Of a stretch of 64,000 bases of DNA, positions 57,978 to 64,000 are shown one piece after another. Made by a program: the position numbers and the translations under genes. Numbering within the stretch: the stretch's first letter is position 1; each line of letters begins with the position of its first letter. The stretch comes from Pseudisothecium myosuroides (lineage: Eukaryota; Streptophyta; Bryopsida; Hypnales; Lembophyllaceae). Where the stretch lies: positions 124,001 to 188,000 of the forward strand of contig OX637287.1 of NCBI GenBank assembly GCA_951799445.1, in the 5' to 3' direction. The notes beneath the pieces were generated by a model. The model was given only the letters and a program-made list of their open reading frames with translations. It had not been told where the DNA came from and ran no database searches.

Positions 57978-58129
57978 GATTTTTGCTGTCGCAGCATAGA
58001 GTAAGTGAATTCTCTGTTATACTCCCAAAAACCACTTTAAAGCATAACAAAATGACTCTAAAGATCAAACCCACGAGATTCTGTGAAGTGTCTAGCTCTA
58101 TTCCCAACTTAAGCTCAGCCAGTCTCCAA

Positions 58130-59220
58130 TTTCTACTTTCCGGTCCTAGATCTAAAACCGGAAACAACGACACACCGAAAACAACGACCAGACCTCTCTC
58201 TATTTCTTCCGGTCTGTCAAGCTATTCGGTCCGGTAATCCTACCACAACCCAGGATTCTACAACTTCTGATCCTGGCACTCCCCTGGACCAATCCGATCC
58301 GGTCCTCTCAGACGTATTCTCACTCCACTACGGTTTAGTTTTGCCTCTGTTTCACCATCAGAGGGTTCGCCGCTTGCTTTTGAGAGTGGCAGGCCCGCCA
58401 CTCCTTCCGTGACTTATAGTGGCTAAAGATCCACTTCTCTAATCCACTACTTCCTACACTAGCGCGGATCCGGTTTGATCTCTCACAGCCACCCGGATAG
58501 CGATCCGGTTTGCAGGTCACACAAAGACCCCCCGTACGATCCTCTCATACTACAACGACCTTGATGCCAGGTTCCCTCCGTGCGAAGTTAGGTGGTTACA
58601 AGCAAACTCGTCCGTTCCAACATCAACTAAAGTCCTTCCGTTTATCAACTAGGGCAGCGAGACCTCACGGGAGGTCGGACACTCCACCGGATTTCCTATC
58701 CAGGAGTTCTAGCGCGACTAAGGACTCCTTCCCTATCCGCCTAGCCTAACAACGGTTTTCTCGCCCGGAATCGTGAACTGTAGAGGCGCTGAGGAACTGA
58801 AATCCGCTCCCAACACTTAGAATACCCACTCACATGCACATAAGAGCAAAACAAACACACCAAGGGGAGAAATCTCTCTAGAATCTGCACACATTTTCCT
58901 AACTCCTCACCAAAACAGCCCTGCCACGCGCGGGAGAGACGTACAACAAGAAATCAATAGAAAACGCACAAAAACTCAAGGGAAAAGACTCTTAGTCTCC
59001 TTTGCAAAGACTGACTATATACATTTAAAACTCAAAAAGTCAACATAAAGCGGCCCGGAAAGTCCGCGCGGAACTTTCGGTCCCCGCCGAGCCGGCCAGA
59101 CCGGAAAACATCCGATCCAGACCAGACACATCCGGATCAAATCCGGTCCGGTCCTAACTAACAAATATTTACAACTAAAATCCTAACTATCCTATCATAA
59201 CCGGATCTACTCCTTGATCC
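58130..59220. repeat. Dispersed ATCCGGT / ACCGGAT words, left flank
   Basis: Examples near 58140 (TCCGGTCC and, 20 bp on, ACCGGA), 58292, 58466, 58492-58510 and 59100-59155 (TCCGGATCAAATCCGG), plus GATCCG half-words. Orientation and spacing vary. Further copies follow at 61260-61400 beyond the ORF. Confidence 0.65.
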
Positions 59221-61013
59221 GTTCCTTCGTCCATGACTTTGTCTTCACCTTGGTCCACGCTCTGATCTTGATCCTCACCCTGATCTGGGGTTAGATCCAT
59301 ACTTTGATCTTTCCCCGGGTTCAGTGTGGGACTTCTGGGTGGGTCCGTTCCAAGCTGCTCGAAGACGTCCGTCAAGTTCCGGTTCTGCTCCCCTGTTTCA
59401 CGTTCTGGGAGATCCGGTGACGAATCCAAGTTGATGGTGTGCGCGAGCTTCCTCCCACTTTTCTTTGACTGGGGAGTCCGATCCTTTCCTTCCGTCGGAA
59501 TGACCACGTTCGGAAAAGACCCAGGCATTGAAAGGTCGGACAGATGGAACGACCGTGACAACGTCACTCCGTTCAGCTTCCTGCTGCTCTCCTCCATCCG
59601 GTTTGCAGCCTCTCGCGCTTCCATCATGACTAACTCCACCTTCTCGGAGTAGTCCGTCAAAATCCGGACCAACCTGGTCCCGGATATTTTATTCTCCTTG
59701 AGGACTCCCTTGTCAAACAGCTTTGACTTGGTGATGGCTTCTCCGGTTGCTCCGAATGTAGCCTTCACGTCCTCCGCTACTTTTCGGGTGGCTTCTGCCA
59801 TCTCCCGAGTGGTAGCCATGTCCTCCTTGAGGAGCAACATTTCCGTCTTCAACGACTCGTTCTCCTCTTGGAGTCGTCGGATCTCCGCTTCTTGCTTCCG
59901 GATCTCATCCGGGCTGGAGATGAAATCTGCAACCACCCCCACCAGGTTGCTGTCTGCTGGTGCTGCCACCAGCTCGCTGATCTGGTTCAGAATCAGCTTC
60001 TTGACTGTCCAGTCTGCTCGCACATCGCTCAGGATGTTGATCAGCTGGTTGAACGGATCCGTCGGATCCGATCCGGAAGGACCCGGTTCTTCAGAAACCG
60101 GTTTCTTCCCTGGGTTGGAGGTCTCAGCCGGAGGGGTTGGGGTTCCTCTCCGGTGTGGAGGCGACGTCTTCTGCCGCTTGTGCTGCGGCCGGAGTTGCTC
60201 CTCCTCCTCCTCTTCTTCCTCCTCGGAACCGGATACTTCTTCCTGTTCTTCTTCTTCTTCCGATTCCCCATACTTCAGGAGCGACTCCTGCTTCTTCCAC
60301 TCCTTCTCCTCCGTATCCGTGAGGAGTTGATTGTGCTTGTATAGATGGACGAGGTAGGGACTCAACGGAGTCGGTCTACTTCCTCCGATCTTCGGAATCA
60401 GACGGTTGACCAGATCGAAAAGGATCCTGGCCCAATCTACTTTCCGTTCCCCGCTCAGGGCTCCGAAAATGAGGTTCCCAATGGCGATGGTCACCCTCGT
60501 TGGCTTGTCCGGGTGGATGATCGGAACCAGGAACTGTAGGAGGTTCCGATGCCGGTCGTCCAGGCAATCCGCGACCGCATGCCCATCCTTGGAGTCTACG
60601 TCGCTCCGGAACTTCCCCCGAGTGTAACCCTCTTTTGAGGATGCCATCCCTCGCCCTCCGGACCGGAATCCGTACACGGCCTTCCACATTTCTTCCGTCC
60701 AACTGCTTAGAATTTCGCGGATGGTCTTGTCGAACTGATTTGAGAGTTTGCCCAACAACTCTCGAATCATCCGCTCCTCCCTAAACCCCCAGGGTTTATC
60801 GATCAGCCCTCCGCAACCCATCTTGGCAAGATCCTCTATCAGGTTGTCCTTTTCCTTCTCTTCTACTGGAATAATCGGACACACCTTCCGGAGTTTCACT
60901 TCTAATGTGGAGGAACTGGACGGCCCTGCTCTACTCTTGCGGAGCTGAGGCATGGACACGAACTGTGCTAACCGGATTCTGACTGAGGCTACCTTTCCCT
61001 CTCCTAGCCGCAC
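59187..61013 (-). CDS. Transposon-associated protein (gag-like or Transposase_32-like)
   Basis: Intact frame of 608 residues. The N-terminal half includes CLDDRHRNLLQFLVPIIHPDKP and VTIAIGNLIFGALSGERKVDW. This arrangement recalls the putative plant transposon protein domain, where a hydrophobic '..FL..ll.PT.h.s.VT..rA.L...il.G..i..' stretch occurs. Then come an acidic Glu run, a basic QHKRQK segment, a Pro-rich linker, a predicted coiled coil (QEAEIRRLQEENESLK) and a DQGEDQ-type repetitive tail. Function is unknown; a structural or DNA-binding role in an element is likely. It is antisense to the host locus, and the start was chosen as the first ATG downstream of the TATA box. Confidence 0.55.
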   Translation of the reverse strand: MRLGEGKVASVRIRLAQFVSMPQLRKSRAGPSSSSTLEVKLRKVCPIIPVEEKEKDNLIEDLAKMGCGGLIDKPWGFREERMIRELLGKLSNQFDKTIREILSSWTEEMWKAVYGFRSGGRGMASSKEGYTRGKFRSDVDSKDGHAVADCLDDRHRNLLQFLVPIIHPDKPTRVTIAIGNLIFGALSGERKVDWARILFDLVNRLIPKIGGSRPTPLSPYLVHLYKHNQLLTDTEEKEWKKQESLLKYGESEEEEEQEEVSGSEEEEEEEEEQLRPQHKRQKTSPPHRRGTPTPPAETSNPGKKPVSEEPGPSGSDPTDPFNQLINILSDVRADWTVKKLILNQISELVAAPADSNLVGVVADFISSPDEIRKQEAEIRRLQEENESLKTEMLLLKEDMATTREMAEATRKVAEDVKATFGATGEAITKSKLFDKGVLKENKISGTRLVRILTDYSEKVELVMMEAREAANRMEESSRKLNGVTLSRSFHLSDLSMPGSFPNVVIPTEGKDRTPQSKKSGRKLAHTINLDSSPDLPERETGEQNRNLTDVFEQLGTDPPRSPTLNPGKDQSMDLTPDQGEDQDQSVDQGEDKVMDEGTDQGVDPVMIG

Positions 61014-61658
61014 GTCCCGTTTCTCACCTTCGCTCTTCCGATCTCAACCGGAATACCTCTAAACCTGCAACACACGCTAAAGCGCTGCGCGCCCTAACAC
61101 ACTAACACGCACCCACAAACACAAACACAAAACAAGAAAGCAGAGCGCTGGGAAGAGGAGCTAAGTACGCGCTGGAGCAAGATTTTCGCAAACAAAGATT
61201 GAAAAAGAGTGGCCACTGGATTGGTCAGCCTATATATAGTCTGACCAAATCCGTTTCTGACCCAATCCGATCCAACTCAGATCCGCTCCAACTCTAATCC
61301 GGTTTAGATTCAGATCGAATTCGGATTGTCACTTATTCCGTTCCGTAGTTAATTTCCGGTTATCAGTTACCTTCTGCTCGAATCCGGATCCCAGATCACG
61401 GTTTCCGTTCCAAGATTTAGATAACTTACAAAAATCCAAAAATTTGCACTGCGACATTTGCCATAGGTTGTATGTAGTTGTATGTAGTTGTAGTCCTTTT
61501 CGAGAGAATACTATCATTTTGGTAAAACGGAGCTTCCAGTGGACTGAACCATGGAGTTCACACATTTTGCAGTTCATTCATGTATTTATATCTCATTTTA
61601 TGAGGCTCTAATATACAGATTTCTCACGAATATTTTCTTGTGCATTTGTGGCATGCAG
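61014..61658 (-). promoter_or_regulatory. Promoter and leader of the 608-codon gene
   Basis: The minus strand carries TATATATA at about 61231-61238, roughly 220 bp upstream of the ATG, between GGTCAG and CTGACC arms. ATCCGGT-type words cluster at 61260-61400, just upstream of the TATA box. Confidence 0.5.
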
Positions 61659-62909
61659 GCACTGCAAATATTGTAGATTCTGTTTCTCCTCCCGTCCCAG
61701 ATCCTGTGAATACTACTGCTCAGCCTGTGCTTGGTCCGGTGGAAAGTGATCAGACCAATCCCATTGAATGCAATGTCCTCGTGGCCGTCCTTGAACCTGG
61801 ACCGTCCACATCTCTTACACCGGTCGCAGATGACGTTGTCATCTCAGATGCGGACCTGCTGGAGGTTCGCATTCCAGAGCCGGCCTTCGTGGCAACAGAT
61901 GCTTCCGTGGAGACTGGAGAGGCGTCGCAGCAGAAGGTATACATCATGCTGCTCATTTGGAACCTTTTGGGGTACTGTTTTTGTGTGTGCATTTTCGTTT
62001 TAAGAATGATTTGGTCAACTCAAACATGAGCGTGCCCGTCATTATGCGTGAAGTTTTAAATGTGCCAGTACAGGGTAATAACTGGCTGCACATTTGTCTA
62101 TTGTCTAGCAGGAATCCGGTCCTTCTTGTGATGTAGGAGGAATTTCGGAGGCAGTCCATCGTCCATTGACGTCCAGGGTGGTGGAGAAGTGGATCAACGT
62201 CGTCCTGGACCTCAATGGTATATTATGTGTCTGCGAAGATTTGAAGTTTAAGGATTGGTCAAAACGCATCCCCGATGCTGTTCAGCCGCACTCGGCTATC
62301 AATCCCGCCGTAGTGGGACCCAAGCTAGTTTACGTTCGCCCAGGATGTTCGGAGTTCCTACGTCAATTAGGTAGGATTGCATCCATTTCTGTGTGGAGCT
62401 CGATGAAGAAGTCCACCACCAAAGAGGTAGCGAAGTATCTCTTCGACGGACTGGATAGGCCTCTGCTGATTCTCGGACAGGACTCCTGTAAGACGCTTAA
62501 GTGCAGAGATAGGACGGGAAGACCGTCGACGTACAGGGAGCCAGGCACGGAGAAGGAGTTGTTCCTTAAGAACCTAAATAACCTGTTCACTGGCATCCGG
62601 GGTAGATTCAGTGCTGAGAACACAATCATCGTGGACGATAGTCCAAATAAACACATTCTCAACAGCCCTGAGAACGTCGTTTTGCCTGAGACGTGGACAA
62701 ATAGGGGACATGGTCCAAAAGACACGTTTCTCCTGGAAGTCCTGCTGCCTTGGTTTCAGGGCCTGCACCTAGCTTGAGAGGAAGGACTGAAGGCGTTTAG
62801 GGGAACGGCGGTTGCTAGAATTGGTCGCCGGATGCTCTGCGACGAGAGAAACCATCGGGAATACGACAAGCTGATGGAGATCGTCACAGCGTCGCCATTT
62901 ATTCGATAG
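61659..62909 (+). pseudogene. FCP1/SCP-like HAD phosphatase domain, one in-frame stop
   Basis: Exon 61659-61936 (Pro/Val/Asp-rich, GTANIVDSVSPPV...) ends at CAGAAG|GTATAC. Exon 62112-62909 begins after TGTCTAGCAG with ESGPSCDVGG and encodes the HAD core: VVLDLNGILCV (nucleophile Asp; second Asp replaced by Asn), VRPGCSEFLRQLG, ISVWSSMKK, LLILGQDSCKT and TIIVDDSPNKHILN (motif IV), then LLPWFQGLHLA. A TGA at 62775-62777 follows, but the frame stays open as EEGLKAFRGTAVARIG to a TAG at 62907. The DLNG form is known from a plant HAD subfamily related to CTD phosphatases. The missing second Asp makes catalysis uncertain. The exon phases allow it to be the 3' part of the upstream ParB/methyltransferase-like gene. 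Confidence 0.75.
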
Positions 62910-62976
62910 AACTAGAGTGAGGGGTTTGTAGCTTAGGACGTACGGATGTGCGGGTATTTAGATTCTTATGTAATTC

Positions 62977-63108
62977 AGCTCGAATCGACCTGATTTGCAC
63001 ATTTGGAACTGCCTGATGGGTTGCTTTCTTTTTAATCTAGGAAATAAAAATATTATTCTAAAGTTTTGCGTCGTGCACTCTGTGCCTCAATTTAGCTCGG
63101 ATCAAGCT
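62977..63108. repeat. Two degenerate palindrome copies
   Basis: AGCTCGAATCGACCT at 62977 (one mismatch) and AGCTCGGATCAAGCT at 63094 (two mismatches). They lie in the non-coding stretch between the HAD exon and the exon at 63223, like the other intronic copies. Confidence 0.8.
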
Positions 63109-63222
63109 GATTTGTTTGTTGCTTTTGGCTACGTGATTTCTGCATGTACGGATGGTTGCTGCTTAGAATGTATGGCGTTACCTGTGCTTTGTTAATATGT
63201 TTTTCCTGATACTTGATTCTAG

Positions 63223-63858
63223 ATTGTGCGCACATCAATTTCGCATGATGAGGATGCTCATCTGCCATGCGCCGCGTCCGTGGACTCCATAATGGACTAC
63301 GGGCAATACAAAATCTTGAGCAGAGGAAACTTCCTCTGCTCGGCGGCCACGGCAAACTCCACTATGGACTTCTCGTCTAGGCCCTTAAAAGATGGAGTGG
63401 TCGACAGCCCGCCAAGTGGAGTTTCGCGTCAACGGGCCTCTCGATCCCCTTCTCCGCCGAGGACCCAGGGACCCCTTGCTTCTCGATTGTCGCCGGCTGT
63501 CTCGGATAAGGCGACACAGAGAAGGCTCTACCAAGACGCTGCAGATACGTTACCCGCGCCGGTGTTGATGGATACATTTCCGGCTGGGTCGCCTGCTTTA
63601 CAAGGAGGGACTCCGTATCGTCGGAGAGTACTTCCTCGTCGAAGCGTCTCGTCTGGAGGTGTGCAGAAGTTCAAAGCACCTCATAGAGTCTAGCCAAGTG
63701 GATGCATTCCTCCAGTGCATGATATGTGGGACCGAAAGTTCCTAGAATTGCAGAGGCTTCAGAGCAGGCGGGAGTACAATGGGACTAATACTAGGTACAG
63801 TCGGGGACCCGAGATTCTGAAAGCGATGGAGATGCAAAAGTGTAAATTGCACATGTAG
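63223..63858 (+). pseudogene. Exon of unknown protein with an in-frame TAG
   Basis: After an acceptor-like TTGATTCTAG the frame encodes IVRTSISHDEDAHLPCAASV, a Ser/Pro/Arg-rich stretch (RQRASRSPSPPRTQ) and ..RRVLPRRSVSSGG. A TAG at 63691-63693 is followed by 54 more codons in the same frame with protein-like content (PPVHDMWDRKFLELQRLQSR, read in part) to a TAG at 63856. It may be the last exon of the HAD-containing gene or a separate gene. No domain is recognised. Confidence 0.45.
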
Positions 63859-64000
63859 GGTCTGTTCATATTGTAGATTGAGTGTCTATAGGTACATGCA
63901 TGATAGCATTGTGTAGATATTATGTAGAACTCAAGTGCTAGAGTGAATCACACTCATGACAATTATATACGTTTCTCTGGTCTTTTAAGGATCGGAAAGC

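Larger units (their letters stand above)
58001..61640 (-). mobile_element. Inserted element with its own ATCCGGT motif and a 608-codon ORF
   Basis: This block interrupts the exon-intron pattern of the host locus and lacks the AGCTCGA palindrome. Its non-coding parts (58130-59220 and 61210-61400) are dense in ATCCGGT/ACCGGAT and ATCCGATCC words. It holds one minus-strand gene with a TATA box (TATATATA, about 61231-61238) upstream. Terminal repeats and target duplications were not identified, so the ends are approximate. Confidence 0.45.

Noticed and set aside
59326..60344. Plus-strand ORFs of 108-210 codons rich in Ser/Leu
   Set aside because: They are shadows of the 608-codon minus-strand gene, for example Ser runs opposite its Glu run.
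44383..63108. A CRISPR-like array
   Set aside because: The palindromes are irregularly spaced, in a eukaryotic locus, within introns and with no cas genes; spacers of constant length are absent.
53891..63693. U-to-C RNA editing of TGA/TAG stops in the ParB/MTase/HAD locus
   Set aside because: Stop removal by U-to-C editing is known in organelles of some non-seed plants, but this locus is nuclear (spliced introns, transposons). Decay by deamination is simpler.
1..64000. tRNA and rRNA genes
   Set aside because: No cloverleaf with a convincing A and B box or rRNA segment was recognised by eye; a tRNAscan or Rfam search would decide.

Overview
The window looks like nuclear DNA of a land plant, most likely a non-seed plant (lycophyte, fern or bryophyte). 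It has two large intronless PLS-DYW pentatricopeptide-repeat (PPR) editing factors made of near-identical repeat units, plant-type TTTAGGG repeats, GT-AG introns and many degenerate transposons. The species cannot be fixed from the sequence.

Layout. 1-4.8 kb: repeat-rich DNA, probably retroelement-derived, then a strongly C-poor tract. 4.88-12.67 kb: a decayed PIF/Harbinger element with a broken DDE transposase (+) and a broken Myb/SANT-like partner (-). 12.7-14.6 kb: AT-rich, little coding signal. 14.67-18.96 kb (-) and 33.0-37.4 kb (+): two inverted copies of one unit, the end of an OSB-like (organellar single-stranded-DNA-binding) gene with its PDF motif followed by a DYW-type PPR gene. 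The DNA between them holds small foldback and CACTA-like elements, a minisatellite and a C-poor tract. 41.47-44.31 kb (-): an intact intronless 946-codon DUF7869-type gene, transposase-like in layout. 45.97-49.72 kb: telomere-like repeats, a (CAAA)n tract and a 176-bp satellite array. 51.2-63.9 kb: a multi-exon locus with a possible ParB-like domain, a possible degenerate DNA-methyltransferase-like domain, and an FCP1-like HAD phosphatase. A separate element with a 608-codon transposon-associated ORF sits inside it (about 58.0-61.6 kb).

The most unusual signal is a dispersed 15-bp palindrome, AGCTCGA-N-TCGAGCT. I count 14 perfect and 10 near copies, all between 44.38 and 63.11 kb and none found in the first 44 kb. 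They fall almost entirely in non-coding DNA: an inferred 5'-leader intron of the DUF7869 gene, an inferred 5'-leader intron of the ParB/methyltransferase-like gene, and that gene's internal introns. All four bases occur at the centre, and the outer flanks often co-vary to keep symmetry. This resembles a transposon family carrying binding sites for its own DNA-binding protein, comparable in logic to VANDAL/VANC anti-silencing or ParB/parS. The link is inference.

The ParB/methyltransferase/HAD locus keeps long open frames interrupted by TGA or TAG codons, with the same frame continuing after each. Each could be a single C-to-T change from CGA or CAG, which fits decay of a methylated transposon. 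The DUF7869 gene has no such interruption.
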